Shown here one piece after another: positions 1 to 6,288 of a DNA stretch of 6,293 nucleotides. The notes below the pieces were generated by a model. The model searched no databases. It saw only the letters and a list, made by a program, of their open reading frames with translations, and was not told the DNA's origin. Every line of letters begins with the position of its first letter. Within the stretch, counting starts at the first letter, position 1. The stretch spans positions 1 to 6,293 of the forward strand of contig CAMPHX010000083.1 of the NCBI GenBank assembly GCA_946886085.1. The letters run 5' to 3'. Origin of the DNA: an uncultured Flavobacteriales bacterium. GTDB taxonomy: Bacteria; Bacteroidota; Bacteroidia; Flavobacteriales; Vicingaceae. A program made the translations under genes and the position numbers.

Positions 1-63
1 GTTGGCATACTTCACCAAATTGTCTAAGTCGGATATGTTCCAAGGTCGGAGTTTGAATTTCAT
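1..63 (-). CDS. GNAT-family N-acetyltransferase, N-terminal 21 codons only (cut by window edge)
   Basis: The reverse complement opens with ATG at 63 and stays open to the window edge, giving a protein that begins MKFK and continues LRPWNISDLDNLVKYAN. This start is typical of the RimJ/RimL-like branch of GNAT acetyltransferases, where the first beta strand carries 'LRPW' and is followed by an acidic helix 'sDlxxLvkyAnn'. Such enzymes transfer an acetyl group from acetyl-CoA to an amine; the substrate cannot be told from this fragment, and the acetyl-CoA binding motif lies outside the window. The start lies 2 bp after the stop codon of the upstream L,D-transpeptidase gene and has its own Shine-Dalgarno-like AGAGG, so the two genes are probably co-transcribed. 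The family call rests on a short stretch and is an inference from resemblance. Confidence 0.75.
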   Translation of the reverse strand, partial: MKFKLRPWNISDLDNLVKYAN

Positions 64-65
64 TT

Positions 66-746
66 TTATTCCTCTTTTACAATAAATTCAGATGTATTTA
101 AATATTCTTTATTGTTTGCAAAAATAAATAAGCAGCTCCCATTTGCTATACTATCAATAATTTCTTTTGATAAATCAATTGGTAAAGCCGGACAGCCCCA
201 ACTTCTTCCAAGCCTGCCATGTTGCTTAATAAATGCTTGGCTAACATAAGATGCACCGTGAATTACTATTGACCTTTTTCGTGCATTATCATTTATTCCT
301 TTTTCTAATCCATCTAACCTTAATGAATAACCATGTTTGCCATAATAAGTCTCAGCGGTAACAAAAAAACCTAAAGAACTCTCTAATGATTTTGGTTGGT
401 TTGAAAAACTGTTGGCATAATTCTCTCCGGAGTTTTTTCCATGTGCTACCCAACTTGTAAAAATCAATTTCTTTTGCTCAAGATTGATTACAAAAAATCT
501 TTTTTCTGTTGATGGTTTAGTAAAATCAATAATGGTGATGATTTTTTTCTTTTGTACCTTATCAATTTTATTATATCCGGATAAAGCAATGTTAAATAGA
601 TCTTTTGAAATGATTTTTTCCAATTGACAATCTTTCCACAACTGATCATAAGCAGAACCTGAATCAGGAGAATTCACTACTAAGTCATGTTGATTTTCAA
701 GAAGAAAAAACGATAAAATGAATAAACTAAAAAATTTAAAGCTCAT
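66..746 (-). CDS. Exported murein L,D-transpeptidase catalytic domain family protein (YkuD_2-like)
   Basis: This 226-residue protein resembles the murein L,D-transpeptidase catalytic domain family common in Bacteroidota (Pfam YkuD_2). Residues 1-16 form a hydrophobic signal peptide or membrane anchor without a lipobox, so the protein should act in the periplasm. Visible family motifs are the 'AHGKNSG' segment (101-107), 'SSLGFF' (123-128), 'VIHGASYV' with His163, and 'GRSWGCPALP' (180-189) with the expected catalytic Cys185. His and Cys are both present, so the enzyme looks intact. Family members act on peptidoglycan stem peptides (L,D-crosslinking or related exchange); the exact reaction is not known for this protein. 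The length suits the family. The leader lacks a Shine-Dalgarno sequence, and a 20-bp near-palindrome sits 5 bp before the start. It lies 66 bp after the porP-like gene and 2 bp before the GNAT gene; whether it has its own promoter is unclear. Confidence 0.88.
   Translation of the reverse strand: MSFKFFSLFILSFFLLENQHDLVVNSPDSGSAYDQLWKDCQLEKIISKDLFNIALSGYNKIDKVQKKKIITIIDFTKPSTEKRFFVINLEQKKLIFTSWVAHGKNSGENYANSFSNQPKSLESSLGFFVTAETYYGKHGYSLRLDGLEKGINDNARKRSIVIHGASYVSQAFIKQHGRLGRSWGCPALPIDLSKEIIDSIANGSCLFIFANNKEYLNTSEFIVKEE
71..75 (-). promoter_or_regulatory. Shine-Dalgarno-like site for the GNAT gene
   Basis: On the minus strand AGAGG lies 7 nt before the ATG at 63, inside the last codons of the L,D-transpeptidase gene. 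It supports this start. It is notable because the other genes in the window have only A/T-rich leaders without a clear Shine-Dalgarno sequence. Confidence 0.55.
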
Positions 747-751
747 ATTTT

Positions 752-771
752 TAATCTGTTATAACAAATTA
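752..771. repeat. 20-bp near-perfect palindrome upstream of the L,D-transpeptidase start
   Basis: TAATCTGTTATAACAAATTA reads almost the same on both strands: the 10-bp arms match at 9 of 10 positions and the core TGTTATAACA is perfect. It ends 5 bp before the ATG at 746. The zero-length loop and weak A/T pairs make it a poor terminator and a better candidate for a dimeric-regulator site. On the minus strand its outer part includes TAATTTG, one base short of the Bacteroidota -7 box TAnnTTTG. AT-rich DNA gives such palindromes by chance, so function is not shown. Confidence 0.4.
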
Positions 772-812
772 CAGCTTGTGATATATTACTGGACTTATTC
801 TTAAAAAAGCTT

Positions 813-1850
813 TTAATTAAACCTTGCTTTACTCTTAACACCACCAAATGGGTTAGGGTAAACGTATCTAAAAGCAATTTCATAAGCCCCTTGTCCGCCC
901 GAAGCATCGTTTAAAGAAGAAGTATTCACATCATAACTAAAGGTAAGGTTGTAATTATCAATTTCAAAACAAAGCATGGCAACTAAAGCATCGTTCCAAC
1001 GGTAAAATAAACCGCCACCCATAGCCATGCCCTTTACATTTTGCGTGTATTTAGATTCTTCTTTAAATTTATACAACACATTAGAACCAAACATTACTTC
1101 ATTTATAGCTCCTTGTCGGGAGTAAAACAAGTAAGGCAATACCGTAAATTTAGGGCTTACACCAACAATAGCATTGGCATGCCAAATCCAACGGTAATGT
1201 AACTGATCGGCAAAAACATTCTGAAACTCAAAATCGGGTTTGGTTAAGTGGTGCATAGAAATACCACTGTTTATCAATAATTTTTTTCCCGAAAGGTAAT
1301 TTTCATCATTTCTATAAGTCCAAACAATTCCGGAAGTATAATCGGTAGTACCAAATGATAGGTTATCGCTGCCATTACCCTCGTTGGAAGTAAGTGTAGA
1401 ATTGTACTGAAAACCATCAAACTGGCTGCCCCACTTAAGCGAAGCAATAGAAGTAGAACGCTGAAAATAGCCACCCTGAACTCCTAAACCAAGCGTATTT
1501 TTATCATTAATATTTACATGATAAGCAACACTAAGGTTAGCTTGAGTGGTTTTGGTTTGCGATTCTCCGGCTTTATCATTAAAAAAGTAAACACCCCCGG
1601 CAAAATAGCCTTTTTTGCTACTGTTTTTAGGTTTAAAATTCATATCAAAACTAGCCATCATGGTATTAAAAGGAGTAGTCACACTTCCCCATTGGCTACG
1701 GTAGTTCAAAATTCCACGCATGGTATATTCAGCACCTGCATTAGCAGGATTTACCAACAAAGGGGTCATGTGGGTTTGACTTAAGTGAATATCCTGAGCA
1801 AAAACGCTGCTCGCAAAACACATCAATATGGGTAGTAGTAGTTTTTCCAT
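813..1850 (-). CDS. PorP/SprF-family type IX secretion system membrane protein
   Basis: This 345-residue protein begins with a Sec signal peptide (1-19, cleavage near FAQ-DI). The mature N-terminus has the family signature 'LLVNPANAG' (31-39), followed by 'NYRSQW' (49-54), 'FNTMMASFD' (61-69) and 'GGVYFFNDKAG' (85-95). The C-terminal part 'FSYDVNTSSLNDASGGQGAYE' region (304-324) is also typical. PorP/SprF proteins are predicted outer-membrane beta-barrels; in gliding flavobacteria SprF is needed for secretion of the adhesin SprB, whose sorting domain is type B. Here the gene lies 21 bp after a gene for a type B substrate, so it is most likely that substrate's dedicated partner rather than the core machinery PorP. 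That pairing is an inference from synteny. The start is preceded by an A-rich leader with no clear Shine-Dalgarno site. The gene appears complete. No gene symbol is assigned because the family has many paralogues per genome. Confidence 0.95.
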   Translation of the reverse strand: MEKLLLPILMCFASSVFAQDIHLSQTHMTPLLVNPANAGAEYTMRGILNYRSQWGSVTTPFNTMMASFDMNFKPKNSSKKGYFAGGVYFFNDKAGESQTKTTQANLSVAYHVNINDKNTLGLGVQGGYFQRSTSIASLKWGSQFDGFQYNSTLTSNEGNGSDNLSFGTTDYTSGIVWTYRNDENYLSGKKLLINSGISMHHLTKPDFEFQNVFADQLHYRWIWHANAIVGVSPKFTVLPYLFYSRQGAINEVMFGSNVLYKFKEESKYTQNVKGMAMGGGLFYRWNDALVAMLCFEIDNYNLTFSYDVNTSSLNDASGGQGAYEIAFRYVYPNPFGGVKSKARFN

Positions 1851-1871
1851 TTCTTTTTAATAGCTAACTTC

Positions 1872-4800
1872 TTATTTAAAGATAGTAACATCTCCTTTCA
1901 ACTCTATTTCTTCACCGTTAATTAACTTCGCTTGAACAGTATAAACGTAAACACCTGAGTTAAGATGAGTACCGTTATAAAATCCATCCCAACAACCATC
2001 AATATCCTCACTTTCGTAGATTAAAGCTCCCCAACGAGAATATACCCTAAACAATACTTCTGATAAACAGTTGCTATATACTTTTAAACAATCATTATTG
2101 CCATCACCATTGGGTGAGAAAGCATTGGGGACATAAACCTCTCCGCAAGTTTCATCAACATAAACCGTTACACAAGCTGAGTTAAAGCAACCGTCTTTTT
2201 GCGTTTGCACACAATAGGTAGTTGTTTCTCTTGGTGATGCTGTTGGATTAGGACAAGTTGTACAAGATAAGCTATCACTTGGTGTCCAAACAAAAGGCGG
2301 TGTGCCTTGAGCAAAAATAGGAGTAGATTGCCCCATCATTATAGTAGTGTCTGCATAAGCATTAATAGTTGGTAAAGGTTTTACTTGAACAGTGTAAGAA
2401 GTACTGTCAATACATCCGTTAGTGGTAACAACAACAGTGTATGTGGTAGTATCGTTTGGCATTACACTTATGGTAGAAGTAGTATCTGTGGTACTCCATA
2501 AATAAGAACCTCCATCTGTTGCCGTAAGTTGGGTAGTTTCACCATCACAAATAATGTCAATACCTGTAATGGTAGCTACCGGTTGAGGAATTAAATTTAC
2601 CGTATGTTGAGCAGAATCAATACACCCAAAAGAACTTGTACCAACAACAGTATAAGTAGTGGTAACTGTTGGAGAAACAGTTATGGAAGTAGTGGTAGCA
2701 CTGTTACTCCAAACATAAGAAGCAGCTCCTGTAGCGGTTAATGTTGCATTCGTTCCTAAACAAATAGAGTCATTTCCGGTAATACTAATAGTAGGTAGCG
2801 GATTTACAGTTACGGTAACGCTAGTAGAATCAAAACAACCATTAGCATTGGTAACAATTACACTATAAGTAGTGGTAGTTGTAGGAGTAACAGTAATTGC
2901 TGCTGTAGTAGCTGTGGTATTCCATAAATAACTATTTCCACCACTTGCGGTAAGAGTAGTAGAATCTCCCACACAAATAGTAGTATTCCCTGAAATAGTT
3001 GGAGTAGGCAAAGGATGAACAGTAACAGTAAAAGAAGCTGTATCTGTACAACCACCCACATCAACTGTTACCCAATATGTAGTAGTAGTTGTTGGAGAAA
3101 CAATTAATGAATCTAAGGTAGAATTGTCATTCCAAGTATAAGTTCCACCACCAGAAGCATGTAAAACTAAACTTTCGCCTAAACAAATACTTGTATCGTT
3201 AGCGGTAATACTTGCCGTTGGTTGTGTCAATATCTGAACGGTCGTAGTGTCATAACCTACACAACCATTTGCATCAGTTCCTTCTACCCAATAAGTTGTT
3301 GGTGTGGTCGGGTTTACATTTCTAGGATTAGTAGTACTGTTATCATCCCAAACATAGGTATTTCCGCCTGATGCGGTTAATGTTGCAGTAGAACCATTAC
3401 AAACGCTTACCGGATTACCATTGTTAATTTGAATAGTAGGATTCGGATTTACTGTAATGGTTTTTGTCATGGTTTGTTTATTACCACAAACTCCTTCCAC
3501 AACTAAAGTATAAGTAGTGGTTGTAGATGGCTGAACAGTGATGTTTTGAGTGGTATCTCCACCCGGCATCCATAAATAGGAAGAAGCTAAATCAGGACCA
3601 AATAAAGTAGTGGTATCTCCATAGCAAATGGTTGGCCGTGGTACAACTATATCAGGAAATTGAATACCTGAGTTGGCAGTAATGGTATAGCTGCAAATAT
3701 CACCGGCATAACCATCTATCATTAAGTAATAATCATTACCAATGGTTAGGTTGTTAGCAGTAATGGTAAAGTTGGTAGAACTTTCTTCAAAGTTAGATAC
3801 AGGAGTAAAATTGCAACAATTTGTTGCCGCTTCAAAAATTTGCATTTGAATTCCCCCGGAAGGATAATTACCAATCCAACAATTACTAATGGCTACATTA
3901 AGAATAGCTGTTGTATTTCCTGCCGTAAATTTAATCCAAGAGTTATTATTAATCTGAACATCAAATAGTGGAGCGCCTGTTCCCCAAGGACCACCTTGCC
4001 CGAAAATACCACCGGTATTTGTTCCCGGAGTATAGGTGTAAGTAGGAGGGTCGTTTTGTTCTGCATTTCCACGCATATTACAAGGTCTATCTGGTGTATA
4101 AGCAGCACTAGTAGTTCCGCTATAACCATTTAAATCGCAAATATATAATGCTGTAGAGCAAAAATCATTTACAGGAGAAGCCACACAAATTCCAAAATCT
4201 CCTGTGGTTGTTCCAAATCCCCAATACCTAATATAATAAGTAGCTCCTGGAGTTAATCCTGTTGCAGAGATAAAAGGTTTAAAATCGTTTCCTGTTCCTG
4301 GATAGTTGTAATCGTCAGAACAAGCTATTTGTGTTAAACTGCCACAAGTTCCGCTATATAGCGCCATCACACCATCATTAATTCCAAAATTTAGTTGTGT
4401 AGTTATAGAAATTTGACCATTTGCAGGCACAACCACACTAAACCAAACATCAGCACTTCCTGCCCCAAATCCACCTTGCTGAGGAGCAGAACCACCCGCA
4501 CAAGCTGATGGAGTAGGAGCTCCCATTGAAGCAGTAGCACCAACTGTTGAGAATTGTAAGAAATTACAATCTGAATTAACGGTAGGTAGAGCTATTGCAT
4601 TACAAGGTTCATCATTAGTCGGTATTGGAGATGCAGAAGGCCCTGTTATACAGATGTCAAACGGATGTCCACCACCACCATAATAATCATAAACTCTAAC
4701 AAAATAAATGTTTCCAGGAATTAACCCTACTGCATTTATCACTTCATTTCCATTCATAAACCCTGAATCTTCACATTGAATAGAACTAAGTGTTCCACAA

Positions 4801-5483
4801 CCTGTTCCTGAGAATAATTCTAATACAGGATCCATAGATGAGGATGGATTTACAGTAATAGTTGCCGTTGAATTAACTGCTGTAAAACTAAACCAAACAT
4901 CGTCATCAGCATTTCCTGTACATCCAACCATCGATTGTGTAGCACCAACTGATGTGGCACTTGTGTTTATACATGTAGTGTTTACCAATAAATTGATGGC
5001 ATTTCCACAATTATCATTACTTGGAGCAGGAGGTGGGTTAGTAACACAAATAGTAAAAGTTCCAGAACCAGCACCTACGCCATAATGATAAACTCTTACT
5101 CTGTAGGTATTTCCTATGGTTAATCCTGTTGCGTTAATGGTTTCTGTTTGTCCTGTAAAACCTTGGTCCATACACGATATAGATACCAAAGAAGCACAAG
5201 TATTAGAAAATAGTTGCACCACAGGATCCATAGTAGCACTTGGAACGACAACAATTTGATGAGAGGTGTTAGTAGCTACAAATTGATACCAAACATCATC
5301 ATCGGCATTTCCAACACAACCCGGGATATTTTGAGTCGCTCCAATAGTAGTTCCTGATGTAGGAGAAGAACAGTTAGCAGTAATATTTATAGAAGTGGCA
5401 AAAGAACAATTATCTGCCTGAGCAAAGACATTGTTGCTTAATGCTATAATAGTAAATAGTATAAATATTTTAAAGAATCTCAT
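1872..5483 (-). CDS. Large modular surface protein with T9SS type B (gliding motility-associated) sorting domain
   Basis: This 1203-residue secreted protein has a Sec signal peptide (1-22, ending VFAQ). Four PPC-like jelly-roll modules follow: about 23-150, 153-283, 288-437 and a longer, divergent one at 438-608. Modules 1 and 2 share 'GNADDDVW' and the spacing is 132 residues; all four have the 'DVWF/SWIKF' strand, paired cysteines and the 'GLTxGxxYxxR' strand. Residues 609-1110 hold seven Ig-like repeats of about 70 residues. Residues 1111-1203 are the type B C-terminal sorting domain (VPNAFSPNGDGNND, 'SRWG', 'CWDG', 'SGVYVYTV'). The protein should be exported by Sec and then the T9SS and remain on or leave the cell surface. 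A role in adhesion or substrate binding is inferred from architecture; no catalytic domain is visible. It is preceded by the small exported protein gene (10 bp) and followed by the porP-like gene (21 bp). No frameshift or internal stop is seen. Confidence 0.95.
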   Translation of the reverse strand: MRFFKIFILFTIIALSNNVFAQADNCSFATSINITANCSSPTSGTTIGATQNIPGCVGNADDDVWYQFVATNTSHQIVVVPSATMDPVVQLFSNTCASLVSISCMDQGFTGQTETINATGLTIGNTYRVRVYHYGVGAGSGTFTICVTNPPPAPSNDNCGNAINLLVNTTCINTSATSVGATQSMVGCTGNADDDVWFSFTAVNSTATITVNPSSSMDPVLELFSGTGCGTLSSIQCEDSGFMNGNEVINAVGLIPGNIYFVRVYDYYGGGGHPFDICITGPSASPIPTNDEPCNAIALPTVNSDCNFLQFSTVGATASMGAPTPSACAGGSAPQQGGFGAGSADVWFSVVVPANGQISITTQLNFGINDGVMALYSGTCGSLTQIACSDDYNYPGTGNDFKPFISATGLTPGATYYIRYWGFGTTTGDFGICVASPVNDFCSTALYICDLNGYSGTTSAAYTPDRPCNMRGNAEQNDPPTYTYTPGTNTGGIFGQGGPWGTGAPLFDVQINNNSWIKFTAGNTTAILNVAISNCWIGNYPSGGIQMQIFEAATNCCNFTPVSNFEESSTNFTITANNLTIGNDYYLMIDGYAGDICSYTITANSGIQFPDIVVPRPTICYGDTTTLFGPDLASSYLWMPGGDTTQNITVQPSTTTTYTLVVEGVCGNKQTMTKTITVNPNPTIQINNGNPVSVCNGSTATLTASGGNTYVWDDNSTTNPRNVNPTTPTTYWVEGTDANGCVGYDTTTVQILTQPTASITANDTSICLGESLVLHASGGGTYTWNDNSTLDSLIVSPTTTTTYWVTVDVGGCTDTASFTVTVHPLPTPTISGNTTICVGDSTTLTASGGNSYLWNTTATTAAITVTPTTTTTYSVIVTNANGCFDSTSVTVTVNPLPTISITGNDSICLGTNATLTATGAASYVWSNSATTTSITVSPTVTTTYTVVGTSSFGCIDSAQHTVNLIPQPVATITGIDIICDGETTQLTATDGGSYLWSTTDTTSTISVMPNDTTTYTVVVTTNGCIDSTSYTVQVKPLPTINAYADTTIMMGQSTPIFAQGTPPFVWTPSDSLSCTTCPNPTASPRETTTYCVQTQKDGCFNSACVTVYVDETCGEVYVPNAFSPNGDGNNDCLKVYSNCLSEVLFRVYSRWGALIYESEDIDGCWDGFYNGTHLNSGVYVYTVQAKLINGEEIELKGDVTIFK
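1875..2153 (-). other. Type B T9SS C-terminal sorting domain (CHU_C / gliding_CTERM type)
   Basis: Residues 1111-1203 of the large surface protein. The sequence starts with VPNAFSPNGDGNND (1118-1131), then has 'CLKVYSNCL' (1132-1140), 'RVYSRWG' (1146-1152), 'GCWDGFYNG' (1163-1171) and ends in a Gly-Asp-x-Thr strand close to the stop. This is the long (~90-residue) type B domain, not the short type A domain. Known type B domains target proteins to the T9SS and often depend on a neighbouring SprF-like protein. The extra cysteines at 1113, 1132, 1139 and 1164 mark a cysteine-containing subtype and could form disulfides. Confidence 0.92.
2154..3659 (-). repeat. Array of seven Ig-like repeats in the large surface protein
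   Basis: Residues 609-1110 divide into seven units: about 609-681, 682-754, 755-826, 827-897, 898-968, 969-1038 and 1039-1110. The shared pattern is an opening 'I(C)xGxxxxLxA', a central 'GGxxYxWxxxxTT', a Thr-rich 'ITVxPTTTTTYxV' strand, 'NGCxDSTxxTVxV' and a closing 'PLPTI'. Each unit (except the last) has a Cys early and a Cys late, which could pair. The last unit lacks the early Cys (the position reads IMMG) and instead has a 'CTTCPNP' insertion, the usual form for the unit next to a type B sorting domain. Such arrays act as stalks that hold N-terminal domains away from the surface (inference). Confidence 0.85.
4635..5417 (-). repeat. Tandem duplication of the first two PPC-like modules
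   Basis: Residues 23-150 and 153-283 of the large protein are close copies. Shared blocks include 'GATQ', 'GC.GNADDDVW', 'MDPV.(Q/E)LFS', 'SI.C.D.GF', 'GL..GN.Y.VRVY' and 'ICVT/ICIT'. The copies remain recognisable in the DNA: the stretch encoding NADDDVW, starting at 4892 and 5288, is nearly identical over about 25 bases and offset by 396 bp, exactly 132 codons. The third and fourth modules are more diverged. The acidic DDD and the surface aspartates could bind calcium, but this is not shown. Confidence 0.75.
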
Positions 5484-5493
5484 AAATCAAGGA

Positions 5494-5862
5494 CTAAGGT
5501 TTAATAGTTTCAAATTTTATTTCTTTAGGCATTAAATTGTGCTGAGAAATAATTTTTTTCAAATCGGTAGGCTGAAATAGTATATCTCCTTCAGATTTTC
5601 TGGGTTTTTCTTTAACAATTACCACCAATTGACCCAATTGTTTTTCTTCTTTATATTTTACTTTAGCCTCAGAAACATTAATAAGTTGACTTACTTCTGT
5701 TTCTATTTGAGAAATGCTTGTGGTAGATAATTCTCCTGAAAAATCATAATAATACATGGTGGTTATTTCTTGTTGAGGGGTTGCTGTAGCTTGAGAAAAC
5801 AAGTTGCCAGAACCAAAAATAAAGAGATGAATAAAAAGGACTAATGGGTTAAAAAATTTCAT
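5494..5862 (-). CDS. Small exported protein of unknown function, probable HMA/ferredoxin-like fold
   Basis: This 122-residue protein has a clear Sec signal peptide (1-24, ending LFSQ) with no lipobox, leaving a mature domain of about 98 residues. I do not recognise a named family. The order of segments fits a beta-alpha-beta-beta-alpha-beta fold as in heavy-metal-associated (HMA) domains: strand 'TTMYYYDFSGEL' (34-45), helix 'TSISQIETEVSQLINV' (48-63), strand 'EAKVKYKEEKQLG' (65-77), strand 'LVVIVKEK' (79-86), helix 'PTDLKKIISQHNL' (98-110) and strand 'EIKFETI' (114-120). The metal-binding CxxC of true HMA domains is absent, and the mature protein has no cysteine at all. It is the first gene after a good promoter and ends 10 bp before the large surface protein gene, so a role in export, folding or assembly of that protein is possible but inferred only from position. 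Its start is not preceded by a Shine-Dalgarno site. Confidence 0.85.
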   Translation of the reverse strand: MKFFNPLVLFIHLFIFGSGNLFSQATATPQQEITTMYYYDFSGELSTTSISQIETEVSQLINVSEAKVKYKEEKQLGQLVVIVKEKPRKSEGDILFQPTDLKKIISQHNLMPKEIKFETIKP

Positions 5863-5897
5863 ATCAATGATTTATAAATAATTAACAAAAGGGGAGG

Positions 5898-5930
5898 CAA
5901 ATGTATAAAATTTTAACCATTGAAAGCAAA
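5898..5930 (-). promoter_or_regulatory. Bacteroidota-type promoter of the three-gene surface-protein operon
   Basis: On the minus strand TTTG (5927-5930) is followed after 21 bp by TACATTTG (5898-5905). This is an exact match to the -33 TTTG / -7 TAnnTTTG consensus used by the primary sigma factor of Bacteroidota, within the accepted spacing. Transcription should start near 5891-5893, giving an untranslated leader of about 30 nt before the ATG at 5862. No other promoter of this quality was seen upstream of the two following genes, which supports one transcript. Confidence 0.75.
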
Positions 5931-6070
5931 TCTATTTTTAAACATAGTGTTAATTTAATGTTATTAGGTAGAGAGAAATAAGCTATGAGGAACTTTTGAA
6001 TTATTATTTTAAGTACATATATTTTCTTTAAGCATACGCATAGAAGAAAATTGATAATATTTCAGATATG

Positions 6071-6173
6071 AAGGAGCATAATATAAAGTATAAAGGTGAA
6101 GCACATTGCATATCAAAGATAAGGAGTATAATATATAAATCAAAGGGAGCAGTACAATAAACAAATTAAAGAT
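6071..6173 (+). repeat. Degenerate ~50-bp tandem repeat, two units
   Basis: The 26 bases from 6071 and from 6121 agree at 20 positions; both begin AAGGAG(C/T)ATAATATA and reach AAAGG. The resemblance continues more weakly to 'AAAGAT' at 6115-6120 and 6168-6173. The second unit is about 3 bp longer. The AT-rich composition inflates the similarity, so it may be an old duplication or chance. Confidence 0.3.
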
Positions 6174-6231
6174 TCGAAAAAGATTAAAAAAAAGTAAGTT
6201 CACAATCAGGAGTTTAAGGGGGAGTGGGGAT

Positions 6232-6256
6232 AAAAAGCAAAAAAAAGTAAAAAAAA
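6232..6256 (+). promoter_or_regulatory. A-tract cluster upstream of the rightward promoter (UP-element-like)
   Basis: Three A-tracts (5, 8 and 8 bases at 6232-6236, 6239-6246 and 6249-6256) lie 9-10 bp apart, centre to centre, and end just before the -33 box at 6259. Phased A-tracts in this position bend DNA and contact the RNA polymerase alpha subunit in known strong bacterial promoters. That they do so here is inferred. Confidence 0.4.
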
Positions 6257-6258
6257 GT

Positions 6259-6288
6259 TTTGGGAAAAGGAAAAGAGTTGTACTTTTG
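6259..6288 (+). promoter_or_regulatory. Strong Bacteroidota-type promoter reading out of the window
   Basis: On the plus strand TTTG (6259-6262) is followed after 18 bp by TACTTTTG (6281-6288), matching TAnnTTTG exactly. The following bases GCAGCC are typical of the start region of highly expressed Bacteroidota transcripts, including rRNA and tRNA operons. The start point should fall at or just beyond the window edge, so the gene it serves is not visible. The transcript is divergent from all genes in this window. Confidence 0.75.

Noticed and set aside
801..820. AAAAGCTTTT palindrome at the end of the porP-like gene as a possible terminator
   Set aside because: It has no loop and only one G/C base pair step, overlaps the stop codon, and is not followed by a clear U-run. 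A stable terminator hairpin is not supported.
1274..1474. Minus-strand open frame of 66 codons in another frame of the porP-like gene
   Set aside because: Fully overlapped by the recognised gene in a different frame; hydrophobic low-complexity product.
1518..1784. Plus-strand open frame of 88 codons
   Set aside because: It lies wholly inside the PorP/SprF-family gene on the opposite strand, whose protein is clearly recognisable.
2858..3064. Minus-strand open frame of 68 codons rich in Leu and Gln
   Set aside because: An out-of-frame reading of the Thr-rich Ig repeats; the Leu/Gln richness comes from shifted ACT/ACA triplets.
2154..3659. Regularly spaced repeats as a CRISPR-like array
   Set aside because: The roughly 210-bp periodicity is explained by in-frame Ig-like protein repeats; units are diverged and there are no spacers or cas genes.
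3893..4129. Minus-strand open frame of 78 codons
   Set aside because: An out-of-frame reading of PPC-like module 4 of the large surface protein.
6068..6160. Plus-strand open frame of 30 codons starting MKEHNIKYKG
   Set aside because: It is short, has no promoter or ribosome-binding support, and spans the tandem repeat. Nothing separates it from chance.
6009..6203. Minus-strand open frame of 64 codons rich in Leu, Ile, Phe and Tyr
   Set aside because: It is low-complexity, has no recognisable domain or ribosome-binding site, and lies across the degenerate repeat and AT-rich DNA behind the rightward promoter. The hydrophobic look follows from A-rich DNA read on the opposite strand.
6218..6270. 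G-runs as a possible G-quadruplex
   Set aside because: Only two runs are close together (6218-6222 and 6226-6229); the next is more than 30 bases away, so the usual four-run pattern is not met.
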